From Bacillus sp. 165 (GTDB lineage: Bacteria > Bacillota > Bacilli > Bacillales > Bacillaceae_G): a stretch of 64,000 nucleotides of DNA. Made by a program: the position numbers and the translations under genes. Location of the stretch: assembly GCF_017742235.1 (NCBI RefSeq), contig NZ_JAGHKQ010000010.1:16487-80486 (forward strand), given 5' to 3'. The first letter of the stretch is position 1; every line of letters begins with the position of its first letter. The notes beneath the pieces are model-generated. The model did not search any database. It saw only the letters and a program-made list of their open reading frames with translations, and was not told where the DNA came from. This document shows, one piece after another, positions 18,048-28,514 of this stretch.

Positions 18048-18488
18048 ATGAAGGAGATGAATGACTATATTGAGCGTATTCAATCTGCATTGCATACTAC
18101 TATTCACAAGATGCAACCAGAGATACTTGAAAGCATGCACGCTCAAGGTATCACTCCTACACAGTTTTTTGTTCTTGTCTATTTGAAAAAACAAGGCAGC
18201 TGCAAAGTTTCCCAATTGGCAGAACAATTGGACGTAAAGCCGAGCGCCGTTACCTTTATGGTGGATAGATTAGAACAGAATGAATTGGTTCAGAGAGAGC
18301 ATGATAAAAAAGATAGAAGAGTTGTTAATATCAGTTTGACTATGCGAGGAGAAGAGAAGCTTACAAAAGTTATTAAAGATCGAAAGGCTATTGTGGAGCG
18401 GTATCTTGGTTATTTGAATGATGAGGAGCTCTCGTTTATGGCTGATATTACAGAGAAGCTTGCAGAAGCTGTTATAGCGATGAGATAA
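18048..18488 (+). CDS. MarR-family transcriptional regulator
   Basis: Winged-helix dimeric repressor of 146 residues. The HTH segment CKVSQLAEQLDVKPSAVTFMVDRLEQ and the wing HDKKDRRVVNISLT are typical of MarR. The ATG follows AAGGAGGA. It is 56 bases ahead of a 14-helix drug transporter gene, so it probably represses both and is released by a toxic ligand. Promoter and dyad are visible upstream. Confidence 0.92.
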   Translation: MKEMNDYIERIQSALHTTIHKMQPEILESMHAQGITPTQFFVLVYLKKQGSCKVSQLAEQLDVKPSAVTFMVDRLEQNELVQREHDKKDRRVVNISLTMRGEEKLTKVIKDRKAIVERYLGYLNDEELSFMADITEKLAEAVIAMR

Positions 18489-18514
18489 CGGGGACATTCT
18501 TAGCCCTAAAATAA

Positions 18515-20167
<1,653 letters not shown>

Positions 20168-20183
20168 TTAAGATGTAGAGCAT

Positions 20184-20215
20184 AAAGACCTATGGTATTG
20201 AACCATAGGTCTTTT
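20184..20215 (+). terminator. Terminator of the marR-efflux operon
   Basis: Stem AAAGACCTATGG / CCATAGGTCTTT with a T-rich end, 17 bases after the stop codon. Confidence 0.88.
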
Positions 20216-20365
20216 GCTATTTGGTTTTTAGATAACGTCCCTTGCTAATTTAGTAATAGATTAAAAAAGGTTTATTTTACTCATTAGGCGGAGAATAGCT
20301 GAATACAATGAAAGGGAATAAGGAGAGAAGAAAAATCATGTTTTTTATAGAGGGAGTGATAATAC

Positions 20366-20599
20366 TTGAATGGAAAGCAGCCGAATTATACATCCATCCA
20401 ATCTTATACACCTTACCATAGCCCTCAGGATCCCTGTCCATCCATTGGTCAAAAATATTATTTTACGCCCCCGCAGCTATACGTAGGCTTTCAGCCTGAG
20501 AATCTAGAGCAGTTTAACTATAAAGAAGCTTTAAAAAAGGGAACCTTGTGGCCGATTTTTTATGATTCTTATGAAAATCCTTATAAAGGCAGGAGGTAA
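20366..20599 (+). CDS. cotJA: Spore coat-associated protein CotJA
   Basis: Seventy-seven residues, Pro/Tyr-rich, with the family features DPCPSIGQKYYFTPPQLY and GTLWPIFYD. TTG start nine bases after GGGAG. First gene of cotJABC, which adds a coat-associated complex during sporulation. A possible sigma-E -10 (AATACAAT, near 20303) lies upstream but the -35 is not convincing. Confidence 0.9.
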   Translation: MNGKQPNYTSIQSYTPYHSPQDPCPSIGQKYYFTPPQLYVGFQPENLEQFNYKEALKKGTLWPIFYDSYENPYKGRR

Positions 20600-20605
20600 T
20601 AGAAT

Positions 20606-20869
20606 ATGCAACAACCCTTGCCGCTAGAATATTATCAGCTGTTAGAGGAGCTGCAGGCTGTTGATTTTGTACTGGTAGAGCTTACGTTATATTTAGACAC
20701 GCATCCTCAAGATATGAATGCTATCAATCAATTTAACCAATATGCTCATTATAAAAAGCAAGTTCAAAAAGCTTTTGAAGAAAAATTTGGTCCGCTTCAG
20801 CAATATGGCAGCAGCTACTCCGATGAAAAATGGAGCTGGCATAGTGGACCATGGCCTTGGCAGGTATAG
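20606..20869 (+). CDS. cotJB: Spore coat protein CotJB
   Basis: Eighty-seven residues; helical protein with LLEELQAVDFVLVELTLYLDTHP and the C-terminal WSWHSGPWPW typical of CotJB. Starts six bases after cotJA behind GCAGGAGG. It works with CotJA and CotJC in the coat. Confidence 0.92.
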   Translation: MQQPLPLEYYQLLEELQAVDFVLVELTLYLDTHPQDMNAINQFNQYAHYKKQVQKAFEEKFGPLQQYGSSYSDEKWSWHSGPWPWQV

Positions 20870-20883
20870 AAAGGAGATTGGAC

Positions 20884-21453
20884 ATGTGGATTTATGAAAA
20901 AAAGTTACAATATCCTGTTAAAGTGAGTACATGTAATCCGAGGCTTGCAAAGTTTTTAGTTGAGCAATATGGGGGAGCAGATGGAGAGCTCGCAGCGGCG
21001 TTGCGTTATTTGAATCAGCGCTATACTCTTCCAGATAAGGTAATCGGTTTATTAACGGATATAGGAACAGAAGAATTCGCCCATTTAGAAATGATCGCCA
21101 CGATGATTTATAAGCTAACCAAAGATGCGACGCCGGAGCAAATGCGCGAAGCTGGTTTAGATGCTCATTATGCCAATCATGATAGTGCTTTGTTTTATCA
21201 TAATGCGGCCGGTGTGCCATTTACAGCTACTTTTATTCAAGCAAAAGGAGACCCCATTGCAGATTTATATGAAGATATAGCCGCTGAGGAAAAAGCTCGT
21301 GCTACATACCAATGGATTATCAATATGTCAGATGATCCGGACTTGAACGACGGGTTAAGTTTTTTACGGGAAAGGGAAATAATTCATTCTCAAAGGTTTC
21401 GTGAGGCTGTTGAATTACTGAAAGAGGCGAAAGATGAAAAAAGAATTTTTTAG
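20884..21453 (+). CDS. cotJC: Spore coat protein CotJC, manganese-catalase family
   Basis: Ferritin-like protein of 189 residues in the Mn-catalase family, with metal-type carboxylates in TEEFAHLEM and AAEEKARATYQ. The ATG at 20884 follows AAAGGAGA; a longer frame beginning at 20851 would overlap cotJB and lacks a ribosome site. It may remove peroxide at the spore surface. Third gene of cotJABC. Confidence 0.93.
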   Translation: MWIYEKKLQYPVKVSTCNPRLAKFLVEQYGGADGELAAALRYLNQRYTLPDKVIGLLTDIGTEEFAHLEMIATMIYKLTKDATPEQMREAGLDAHYANHDSALFYHNAAGVPFTATFIQAKGDPIADLYEDIAAEEKARATYQWIINMSDDPDLNDGLSFLREREIIHSQRFREAVELLKEAKDEKRIF

Positions 21454-21480
21454 ATGATGAATTAAGACATGATACTAAAA

Positions 21481-21523
21481 CCAAAAAGCCTTCCATACAC
21501 GAGCTGTACGGAAGGCTTTTTGG
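21481..21523. terminator. Terminator of cotJABC, probably bidirectional
   Basis: Fourteen-base perfect arms CCAAAAAGCCTTCC / GGAAGGCTTTTTGG. It lies between the convergent cotJ operon and the DUF445 gene. Confidence 0.88.
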
Positions 21524-21611
21524 CTCCAAAAGGGAGCTACACGTCGTAAGTATGCAGGTAATATGAGATTATTCTTACAAGATATAGCCTCATAACAACA
21601 GTACTATTTAA

Positions 21612-22859
21612 CTAGATAAACATTTTGAATCCTTCTAAAACGATTCCGATTATAAATCCGCAAACCGCTCCGTTCACACGAATCCACTGCAAATCTTTCC
21701 CTACATTGTTCTCCATCATTGCAATCAGTGCTTTATCATCGTATTTGTCCAAATTTTCTTGTACAAGTTTCCCTATTTTAGAGTGATTGCTCTCTACGAG
21801 ATGAATGATTTGTCTTTGAATCCACTTTTCGAAATTCGCCATATAAGTGGGGTTGTTCTTAATTTTATCTAATGTACTCGCTGCAAAAGGAAGAATATGC
21901 AAAGTAACAAAATCATCTTTTTGTACAAATGCTAAGGTTCTTTGCTTCAGCTCTTCAATAATACTGGTAAGGTGTTCTTCACCATGCCAGCCATCAATGA
22001 GTTTCTTTTTCCAGTTTTCTATTTCAGTATGAAGCTGTTCGTTATCTTTTAGTTTTGTGAGCTCCGTTTGGATTCGGCGAAGCAAAGCGATTCGATTACC
22101 ATTATCAGCTTCATGAAGGCTATGTAATCCTTTCAAAATGAAGTTTTGTAAAATACTTCCTAGCTTTTCCTCATCAATAATATTCATAAATGATTTTAGT
22201 GCGAATTGCATAAAACCATCCAATTCAATATTGTTGAGTGCTCTCATCGCTAAAGTGCCTAGTTGTTTGCGGGAATCGTCTTTTTCAGTCCATTCTCTAA
22301 CTTTAAGAAGAAAATAATCTAGCGCTTTTTCATCATATCCCTGTGTAAGTATTTGATCGATTGCAGATTGAAACAACGGTGTAGTGTTAACAGAGTATAG
22401 ATAGGTCTTAAGCTCCTTTTCCGCAAAAATAGCTGTTTTTTGTACATTAATATGAAGAATAGCTTGTTTTACAATTGCTTGAATGGCTGTTTTAAAGGAA
22501 TCAGAATATATTTCTTTCTCTAATATATTTAAGATTTTTTCGGCTAGATGCATTTGCTGCAATTTAGCAGTAATACTTTTTTTCGTAAGCCACTCATTTT
22601 CTAACATATTAATAAGACCCTTAGTAAGCCTTTTTCTATTTTTAGGAAGCAGAGCTGTATGGGGTATACGTAATCCTAATGGATGACGGAATAAGGCTGT
22701 AACTGCAAACCAATCAGCTAATCCGCCAACTAGTCCAGCTTCAAAGCCGCCTTGGATGATTTCTCCTGCCAAGGAGCCTTGAAATGGTAGGGTTCCAACA
22801 AAGCCTGCCCCCATTACTGTAAGTGAAATGCCGGCTAAATATTTTGACTGTATAGACAT
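21612..22859 (-). CDS. DUF445-family membrane-associated protein
   Basis: Protein of 415 residues. Residues 1-60 hold a glycine-rich hydrophobic region with GLVGGLADWFAVTALFRHPLG, the signature of DUF445. The middle is long and helical; the last 20 residues (CGFIIGIVLEGFKMF) form a second membrane segment. Helical middle plus membrane ends suggests a hairpin-anchored coiled-coil protein. Start ATG follows AAGGATGAGAG. No biochemical function is established for the family as far as I know. Confidence 0.85.
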   Translation of the reverse strand: MSIQSKYLAGISLTVMGAGFVGTLPFQGSLAGEIIQGGFEAGLVGGLADWFAVTALFRHPLGLRIPHTALLPKNRKRLTKGLINMLENEWLTKKSITAKLQQMHLAEKILNILEKEIYSDSFKTAIQAIVKQAILHINVQKTAIFAEKELKTYLYSVNTTPLFQSAIDQILTQGYDEKALDYFLLKVREWTEKDDSRKQLGTLAMRALNNIELDGFMQFALKSFMNIIDEEKLGSILQNFILKGLHSLHEADNGNRIALLRRIQTELTKLKDNEQLHTEIENWKKKLIDGWHGEEHLTSIIEELKQRTLAFVQKDDFVTLHILPFAASTLDKIKNNPTYMANFEKWIQRQIIHLVESNHSKIGKLVQENLDKYDDKALIAMMENNVGKDLQWIRVNGAVCGFIIGIVLEGFKMFI

Positions 22860-23128
22860 ATTTGTCTCTCATCCTTTTCAAAATAAAGTCATGATAATCA
22901 AAGGATATGCAATAACTCACTATTTTTCAAGTGAATGGCCTGTTTTCGTAGATAATGGTGCAAAACTTTTGTCTCAATACAAAGAATATATGATCAGTTT
23001 TGTAATTTTCTTAAAAGAGGCGATAGTGAATGTGAAAGCAAACCTTCTCGGTGTTTATTCTGAAAGATAGTGACACACTCTGCTGATGGAGAATTATTTT
23101 ATAACATCTATATGAACTATAACGTTTG
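22860..23128. other. Intergenic stretch, no gene seen
   Basis: Between the divergent DUF445 and MerR genes. An 80-codon frame starting inside the DUF445 gene has no ribosome site and no recognisable product. Nothing else was found except the promoter elements listed next. Confidence 0.5.
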
Positions 23129-23162
23129 ACTGTACAGTTCAGGTTGTTTTATCATATATACT
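23126..23162 (+). promoter_or_regulatory. Promoter region and palindrome ahead of the merR gene
   Basis: TTGACT (23126) runs into the perfect palindrome ACTGTACAGT (23129-23138); AT-rich -10 candidates lie at 23152-23162. A long spacer (over 19 bases) would suit MerR-type control, but the exact -10 is uncertain. Confidence 0.4.
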
Positions 23163-23193
23163 ATAGTAGGAGAGGAGTGAGTTCGTTGGGATC

Positions 23194-23601
23194 GTGTACC
23201 GAATCGGAGAGTTGTCGGAAGTGGCTCATGTTTCGAAACGCACCATTGATTATTATACGAATCTAGGACTGCTCCAAGCGGAACGTTCAGATTCAAATTA
23301 TCGCTATTATGATGAGAAAGCGTTGCACACGTTGCGCTTTATCGAGCAATGTAAAAAAATGCATATGCCGCTTTGTGAAATTAAACAAGTGATTCAACAG
23401 AGGCAGCAAACAGCAGTAGATGCTGCTGTATTAGACCAAGTGGATGAAGTATCTAAGCATATTCGACAATTGGAAAGGGAATTAGTGGATTTAAAGCCAA
23501 TTCTTGACAGGATGGATGATGAACAGCGCCAAATGATGATCAAGCATTTGTCTGGCCGGATGTCTGCTTTGACCCAAACACTATTATTATTTTTAATATA
23601 A
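23194..23601 (+). CDS. MerR-family transcriptional regulator
   Basis: Regulator of 135 residues. The N-terminal winged helix MYRIGELSEVAHVSKRTIDYY, then a SDSNYRYYDEKAL segment, is followed by a coiled-coil dimer helix (about 75-115). The C-terminal part is short and shows no clear metal-binding cysteines (only two Cys, in EQCKKMHMPLCEIK), so the inducer is unknown. The start is GTG at 23194; the AGGAGAGGAG site is 16 bases away, farther than usual. It stands 80 bases ahead of the CNNM transporter gene, as the yhdQ-yhdP neighbours do in Bacillus subtilis, and may regulate it. Confidence 0.85.
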   Translation: MYRIGELSEVAHVSKRTIDYYTNLGLLQAERSDSNYRYYDEKALHTLRFIEQCKKMHMPLCEIKQVIQQRQQTAVDAAVLDQVDEVSKHIRQLERELVDLKPILDRMDDEQRQMMIKHLSGRMSALTQTLLLFLI

Positions 23602-23645
23602 GTATGAATTTGTAACTAAATAAAGAGAGAATGGAAATATACAGG

Positions 23646-23674
23646 AGGTGAATACCTTAGTCACCTGACTAAGG
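23646..23674 (+). promoter_or_regulatory. Leader of the CNNM gene with two mutually exclusive hairpins
   Basis: AGGTGA (23646-23651, part of an AGGAGGTGA sequence) can pair with TCACCT (23661-23666). Alternatively CCTTAGTC (23655-23662) pairs with GACTAAGG (23667-23674) around ACCT. The two cannot form together because they share 23661-23662 and the loop. Inference of a switch only. Confidence 0.4.
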
Positions 23675-23681
23675 GAATTCT

Positions 23682-24998
23682 TTGGAGATATTGAATTTAG
23701 TTCTAGTTGCTGTTTTAATCGCATTAACAGGCTTCTTCGTTGCAGCAGAATTTGCAATTGTGAAGGTTAGAAGCACACGCATAGATCAGCTTGTTGCGGA
23801 AAAAAAGCGAGGAGCATTGGCTGCAAAAAAGTTGATTTCAAACTTGGATGAATACTTATCAGCCTGTCAGTTAGGGATTACAATTACGGCATTAGGACTT
23901 GGTTGGCTAGGGGAACCTACAGTGCACGACATGCTGGAACCAGTCTTTAAGAGCTGGAATTTCACGCCTGCTATTGCAAGTACGTTATCTTTTATTATTG
24001 CGTTTGCATCGATTACCTTTATACACGTAGTAGTAGGGGAATTGGCGCCTAAAACATTGGCAATTCAAAAAGCAGAGCGTGTAAGTTTATTATTTGCAAA
24101 ACCGCTTATTGTTTTCTACCGCATCATGTACCCGTTTATTTGGGTATTAAATAATTCAGCTCGTATGTTCACGAGACTGTTTGGATTGAAGGCAGTTTCT
24201 GAACATGAAGTAGCCCATTCGGAAGAGGAACTTCGCTTAATTCTGACGGAAAGCTATGAAAATGGAGAAATTAACCAAGCTGAATATAAGTATGTAGAAA
24301 ATATTTTTGAATTTGACAATCGGATCGCGAAAGAAATTATGGTGCCGCGTACAGAAATTATCGGACTGTACGCAGAGGATTCTATTGAAACACATATGAA
24401 AATTATAAGCACAGAAAAATATACACGTTACCCAGTGTTTGGTGAAGATAAGGATGACATCATTGGGATGGTAAATGTTAAGGACTTCTTTATTCTTTAT
24501 ATGAATGGGGAAAAGGAAAGCCTTGGTAATATTCAATCATATACCCGTCCGGTTATTGAAGTTATGGAGACAATTGCTATTCATGACTTGCTTCTTCAAA
24601 TGCAAAAAAAGCGTATTCCTCTTGCTGTTCTGTATGATGAGTATGGAGGAACTGCCGGTATTGTAACATTAGAAGATATTTTAGAAGAAATTGTTGGGGA
24701 AATCAGAGACGAATATGACGATGATGAACGTCCGCCGATTCAGCATATTAGCGATAGTCATAAAATTGTAGAGGGCAAAGTGTTAATAAGTGAGATTAAT
24801 GATATATTAGGTCTTCATATGGAAGATGAAGATGTAGATACAATTGGCGGATGGATTATGATGCAAAATCATGAAATACAAGAAGGAGAATCAGTAGAGG
24901 CGGAAGGATACTCTTTTAAGGTTCTTTCTAAGGATTCTCATCAAATCAAATCAGTTGAAATACAAATAAGTGTAAAAGAGCAAGCTGCTACCGTTTAG
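23682..24998 (+). CDS. mpfA: CNNM/HlyC-CorC-type transporter (MpfA-like magnesium exporter)
   Basis: Membrane protein of 438 residues. The N-terminal DUF21/CNNM domain (about 1-195) has three or four membrane segments with the conserved VVVGELAPKTLAIQ. Two CBS domains follow (about 215-340; VPRTEIIGLY, and the DEYGGTAGIVTLEDILEEIVGEI signature), then a CorC/HlyC C-terminal domain (about 350-430). Related Bacillus subtilis MpfA (YhdP) exports Mg2+. The TTG start at 23682 gives the usual MEILNLVLVAVL beginning, with AAGGGA five bases ahead. The leader has alternative hairpins. Orthology to MpfA is inferred from similarity and the merR neighbour. Confidence 0.85.
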   Translation: MEILNLVLVAVLIALTGFFVAAEFAIVKVRSTRIDQLVAEKKRGALAAKKLISNLDEYLSACQLGITITALGLGWLGEPTVHDMLEPVFKSWNFTPAIASTLSFIIAFASITFIHVVVGELAPKTLAIQKAERVSLLFAKPLIVFYRIMYPFIWVLNNSARMFTRLFGLKAVSEHEVAHSEEELRLILTESYENGEINQAEYKYVENIFEFDNRIAKEIMVPRTEIIGLYAEDSIETHMKIISTEKYTRYPVFGEDKDDIIGMVNVKDFFILYMNGEKESLGNIQSYTRPVIEVMETIAIHDLLLQMQKKRIPLAVLYDEYGGTAGIVTLEDILEEIVGEIRDEYDDDERPPIQHISDSHKIVEGKVLISEINDILGLHMEDEDVDTIGGWIMMQNHEIQEGESVEAEGYSFKVLSKDSHQIKSVEIQISVKEQAATV

Positions 24999-25050
24999 GT
25001 GGCAGCTTGTTTTTTGCTTGAAAATCTAATTTTAGATAATATCTAAAAAG

Positions 25051-25082
25051 TTAAGGAGAAATTAAGAGAAGTTTTTCATAAT
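25051..25082 (+). promoter_or_regulatory. Direct-repeat promoter element shared with 31327-31358
   Basis: TTAAGGAGAAATTAAG (two TTAAG motifs 11 bases apart) followed, 15 bases after the second motif begins, by CATAAT. The element at 31327 has the same motifs and the same spacing, 24 of 32 bases identical. Eleven-base direct repeats next to a -10 box are typical of OmpR-family response regulators; such a regulator is encoded at 34781. Confidence 0.6.
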
Positions 25083-25147
25083 AACTACTGTATTCTTCAG
25101 ATGCGTCAAACACCTGCTAAGAAAATAATAAAAAGGAGAGGTTTAAC

Positions 25148-25615
25148 ATGATGAAAAAAACTAGACAAGCCCACTTATGGATTGGAATTATTACTTCCGC
25201 ATTTCTTTTGATGGAAGCGATAACGGGTCTTATTATGACGGAACCGTGGCTTATTGGAGAAGGGACACGTCATACCGAAATGAGTATGGATAGAGGGGCA
25301 GGGGGATTTAATTCGCAGCAAGGATCAGGCTTTGACGGAGATTTCCAGCCGCCCAATAATATAGGTGCTGAAGAAGGGAATATGGTTCCAAATGGAAGAA
25401 TGGAAAGAGGCGGAGCGGCAAATTCATTGATGGGGATAATTAGAGGGCTTCATGAAGGGCGATTAGGAAATATGGATATAAGCTGGGTTATTGATATAGC
25501 AGCAGTTTCTATGATTTTTCTTACAATATCTGGTATTTATTTATCTGTAAAAGTATTACTAAGACAAAGAAAGGCACAGAAGAAGCAAGCACTCAAAGCA
25601 GAATCTCAGTCATAA
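25148..25615 (+). CDS. PepSY-associated TM-type small membrane protein
   Basis: Protein of 155 residues with an N-terminal membrane segment (RQAHLWIGIITSAFLLMEAITGL) that looks like a PepSY-associated TM helix and a second one at about 117-138. The roughly 85-residue stretch between them, probably outside the membrane, is rich in Gly, Asn, Met and Gln (for example GGFNSQQGSGFDGDF). The C-terminal tail is basic and cytoplasmic. Site AAAAGGAGAGG ahead of ATG. Its promoter shares a 32-base element with the export operon at 31392, so it may belong to the same regulon. Molecular function unknown. Confidence 0.75.
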   Translation: MMKKTRQAHLWIGIITSAFLLMEAITGLIMTEPWLIGEGTRHTEMSMDRGAGGFNSQQGSGFDGDFQPPNNIGAEEGNMVPNGRMERGGAANSLMGIIRGLHEGRLGNMDISWVIDIAAVSMIFLTISGIYLSVKVLLRQRKAQKKQALKAESQS

Positions 25616-25691
25616 GCTATTCAAAATGAATTTGATTTTAGAGTACGGATTTGTTAAGATGCGTTATATACCAACTTAAATATTTAAATTT

Positions 25692-25818
25692 TCTAGGGTT
25701 CCACAGCTTTGGCTGGCCTGGTCCGAGAGAAAATGCATATTGCAGCTGCCCTATGTTACACGGAGGGATAAAAGCCCGGGAGGATATCTGATTAATGATA
25801 TTTTTCCGGGCTTTTTTA
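25692..25818 (+). ncRNA. Guanidine-I riboswitch (ykkC class) with terminator
   Basis: The conserved blocks of the ykkC/guanidine-I aptamer are present: CTAGGGTTCC, CTGGTCCGAGAG, ACACGGAGGGATAAAAGCCCGGGAG. The last block is also the left arm of a terminator (AAAGCCCGG / CCGGGCTTTTTT, 25770-25818). Guanidinium binding should prevent termination and switch on the two exporter genes downstream. Confidence 0.95.
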
Positions 25819-25994
25819 TTTTATTAGGAAGTAAAATTTTGCTTTAAGGCTGTTCTAGGAAGGGAGCACGGAGAGAGGATTGTTTAGGCAATATGAAAAG
25901 GTGGAGAAAGAAGAAATAAAATGCTGTTAAAAGCATGCTGAAAATTAAAAGTCAAAAAATACACGCAAGATATAAAATAGAAAGCAGGGATCGC
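25819..25994. other. Spacer between the riboswitch and gdnC
   Basis: An in-frame ATG at 25935 would add 20 residues to GdnC, but that extension is hydrophilic and unlike the family. Nothing else recognised. Confidence 0.4.
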
Positions 25995-26330
25995 ATGGGA
26001 TGGGCGAAAGTATTTATAGCGGCTCTTTTTGAGGTGTTTTGGGTTATTGGCTTGAAGCATGCTGACAATACATTGGAATGGGGAGGAACGATACTAGCTA
26101 TAAGTATCAGCTTTTATTTCATGATTGATGCGGGGAAAAGACTACCTGTGGGGACTGTATATGCAGTCTTTGTGGGAATTGGAACAGCAGGTACTGTCTT
26201 CTCAGAAACGTTTTTTTTCGGAGAAGCATTCCATATTATGAAGGTGTTTCTAATCTTTGTATTGCTTAGTGGTGTTATTGGTTTGAAGTTAGTAACGAAA
26301 ACTACCGATAGAGAAGGAGCAGATACATGA
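25995..26330 (+). CDS. gdnC: SMR-family guanidinium exporter subunit
   Basis: Small multidrug resistance-type protein of 111 residues with four membrane helices. The active-site Glu13 lies in ALFEVFWVIGLKHAD, as in YkkC/GdnC of Bacillus subtilis, which pairs with GdnD to export guanidinium in exchange for protons. ATG 25995 has GCAGGGA upstream and gives the expected length. Its stop overlaps the gdnD start by four bases, so the two are translationally coupled. The guanidine-I riboswitch ahead supports the substrate. Confidence 0.93.
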   Translation: MGWAKVFIAALFEVFWVIGLKHADNTLEWGGTILAISISFYFMIDAGKRLPVGTVYAVFVGIGTAGTVFSETFFFGEAFHIMKVFLIFVLLSGVIGLKLVTKTTDREGADT

Positions 26331-26644
26331 CAGCTTGGGTATATCTTATATTAGCTGGTTTATTTGAAATGACAGGTGTTGTCATGATAAATAAGTTTCA
26401 TAAAGATCGCACTTGGCAATCATTTATAGTATTACTTTTAAGCTTTGGGTCTAGCTTCGGTTTTCTTGCTATCGCGATGAAGTCTTTGCCAATGGGAACA
26501 GCGTATGCTATTTGGACAGGAATCGGAGCATCCGGGGGAGCTGTTTTAGGAATGCTGTTGTATGGAGAATCGAAAAATGGGTTGCGAATTCTATTTATCA
26601 TTATGATTCTTAGTGCAACAATCGGTCTGAAGGTAATTGCGTAA
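26327..26644 (+). CDS. gdnD: SMR-family guanidinium exporter subunit
   Basis: Partner of GdnC, 105 residues, four helices, Glu14 in GLFEMTGVVMINK. The differing loop charges of the two subunits fit a heterodimer inserted in opposite orientations. Starts in an ATGA overlap with the gdnC stop. Confidence 0.93.
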   Translation: MTAWVYLILAGLFEMTGVVMINKFHKDRTWQSFIVLLLSFGSSFGFLAIAMKSLPMGTAYAIWTGIGASGGAVLGMLLYGESKNGLRILFIIMILSATIGLKVIA

Positions 26645-26923
26645 GGGAAAAGGAAACATTCAAAGGCAGTGTTAAAAAATGAGAACCTATACTTTTATTT
26701 TGGGAGAAGTTTTTTATAAGTAGACTAATGTCTTGGTTTAGATGAAGCTTTTGTGGAATGCTAGAGAGGATAAGGGGATTGTCATGATTTGTTAACATTT
26801 TCTATTGTATCTTGCTAAGAATTTAAGGAAGCAAATGGTATGATAGGTATTTAGAGATGTAATATAGATTATTGCTACAACCATGAATATAAAAGTTGCG
26901 TTTTATACATTGAGGGGGATAAC

Positions 26924-28012
26924 GTGTTACAGAAAGAATTATTGCTGCAAGAAGCCGAGAACTTTATTGCTTTATCCTATAGAGAATTAAATAAGACGGA
27001 AGTAGAAATAGAGGAACGATTACATCAGGTGAAAGAGGAAATCGAAACACATGGATATTATGTGCATACCTTTGAGGAATTAGAGTATGGTGCTCGAATG
27101 GCTTGGAGAAACAGCAATCGATGTATCGGCCGATTATTTTGGAACATGCTGAAGGTATTTGATGCTAGAGACGTAAATACAGAAGAGCAAGTATTCAATG
27201 CTTTGCTCAATCATATTGAATTTGCTACCAATGAAGGGAAAATTCGGCCAACTATCACAATCTTTAAACCAAAAATAAATAATGAGCAAATCAGAATTTG
27301 GAACCATCAATTGATTCGATATGCTGGCTATGAAACAGAATATGGTATTATAGGTGACCCTGCCTCTGTGGATTTTACTCATATTTGTTCGACACTCGGA
27401 TGGAAGGGAGAAGGGACACATTTTGATGTACTTCCTTTAGTCATTCAGGTGAATGAGGGTTTACCCAAGTGGCTCCCAATTCCGGGTAAGTACGTTCTGG
27501 AAGTTCCTCTAAAGCACCCTGAATTTGATTGGTTTGAAGATTTGAACTTAAAATGGTATGCAGTTCCTATGATTTCTGATATGAGACTGGAAATAGGTGG
27601 AATTGATTATGTTGCCGCACCTTTTAATGGCTGGTATATGGAAACGGAAATAGGAGCCCGAAATCTAGCCGATAGTAACCGTTATAATATGCTACCGCGT
27701 GTAGCGAAATTAATGGGGCTCGATACATCGAGAAACACGACATTGTGGAAGGATAAGGCGCTGATAGAACTTAATCTAGCCGTTATTCATTCTTTTAAAG
27801 AAGCTGGTGCGAGCATAGTAGATCACCACACTGCTGCACAGCAATTTTTGATGTTTGAGCAACAAGAAGCAGAAAGAGGGAGAAAGCTGACTGGAGATTG
27901 GTCGTGGTTAATTCCTCCCGTTTCACCGGCTGCAACTCATATTTTTCATAAACAATATAGGGATGAAATAGTGAAACCAAATTATTTTTATCAACGTAAA
28001 CCTTATTCGTAA
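26924..28012 (+). CDS. nos: Bacterial nitric oxide synthase oxygenase
   Basis: Makes nitric oxide and citrulline from arginine at a haem, borrowing electrons from cellular flavodoxin-type reductants because bacterial forms lack the reductase domain. It has 362 residues. The haem thiolate is Cys67 in [11 protein letters not shown], and the substrate Glu lies in [18 protein letters not shown] start after GAGGGGG. It is monocistronic. In bacilli NO protects against oxidative stress and some antibiotics; that role is inferred from the family. Confidence 0.96.
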   Translation: MLQKELLLQEAENFIALSYRELNKTEVEIEERLHQVKEEIETHGYYVHTFEELEYGARMAWRNSNRCIGRLFWNMLKVFDARDVNTEEQVFNALLNHIEFATNEGKIRPTITIFKPKINNEQIRIWNHQLIRYAGYETEYGIIGDPASVDFTHICSTLGWKGEGTHFDVLPLVIQVNEGLPKWLPIPGKYVLEVPLKHPEFDWFEDLNLKWYAVPMISDMRLEIGGIDYVAAPFNGWYMETEIGARNLADSNRYNMLPRVAKLMGLDTSRNTTLWKDKALIELNLAVIHSFKEAGASIVDHHTAAQQFLMFEQQEAERGRKLTGDWSWLIPPVSPAATHIFHKQYRDEIVKPNYFYQRKPYS

Positions 28013-28175
28013 GAAAGAACTAGGAGGTAACATAGTGGCTAACAGGGGATTTTTAGTCTTTTAATTCTATCCTCTAGTAATGGGAAAGCAAGCCTCTTGC
28101 TGATGGCAGGTTCACTTTATCTGCAATAAATCTTTTTATAGTAAAAAAATGCTAAATAAATATTAGGCAAAAACA
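28013..28175. other. Short intergenic stretch, nothing identified
   Basis: No frame, hairpin or motif of note between nos and the T-box promoter. Confidence 0.5.
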
Positions 28176-28205
28176 TTGACAGAATATTAATATAGCATCT
28201 ATAAT
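28176..28205 (+). promoter_or_regulatory. Sigma-A promoter of the T-box/permease transcript
   Basis: TTGACA (28176) and TATAAT (28200), 18-base spacer; both boxes are perfect. It is the only clear promoter for the two tandem T-boxes. Confidence 0.82.
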
Positions 28206-28211
28206 ACAAAT

Positions 28212-28501
28212 CATACTTACTGAAGAACATGAATATACGATATAAAATTGAGCGATGAAGGGAATGCAAGTAGTGCTTATCTCACTGTTTTAGAGAGCTG
28301 ATGGCAGGTGCAAATCAGTACAAAGATAAGGATGAAATTCGATCCTGGAGCATCTTTTTCAAAGTAAAGGGAGACCTTTATGAAGGGAAAGACGGTCGAA
28401 CGATCGTTAACAAAGCTGAGAGGCAGACTAAGTCTGCAATTAGGGTGGTACCGCGATATATTCGTCCCTACTGATATAATCAGTAGGGACTTTTTATTTT
28501 G
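28212..28501 (+). ncRNA. T-box riboswitch 1 (specifier probably UUC, Phe)
   Basis: Stem I with the GAGAGC region, the specifier loop GAAATTCG (TTC at 28338-28340, preceded by GAA-N and followed by a purine as in known T-boxes), the T-box sequence AGGGTGGTACCGCG (28442-28455), and a terminator GTCCCTACTGAT / ATCAGTAGGGAC plus T run (28464-28497). Uncharged tRNA would allow read-through. Confidence 0.92.
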
Positions 28502-28514
28502 AAAACATAATAGA

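Noticed and set aside
22828..23070. 80-codon frame starting within the DUF445 gene
   Set aside because: Starts antisense inside a firm gene, no ribosome site, no family.
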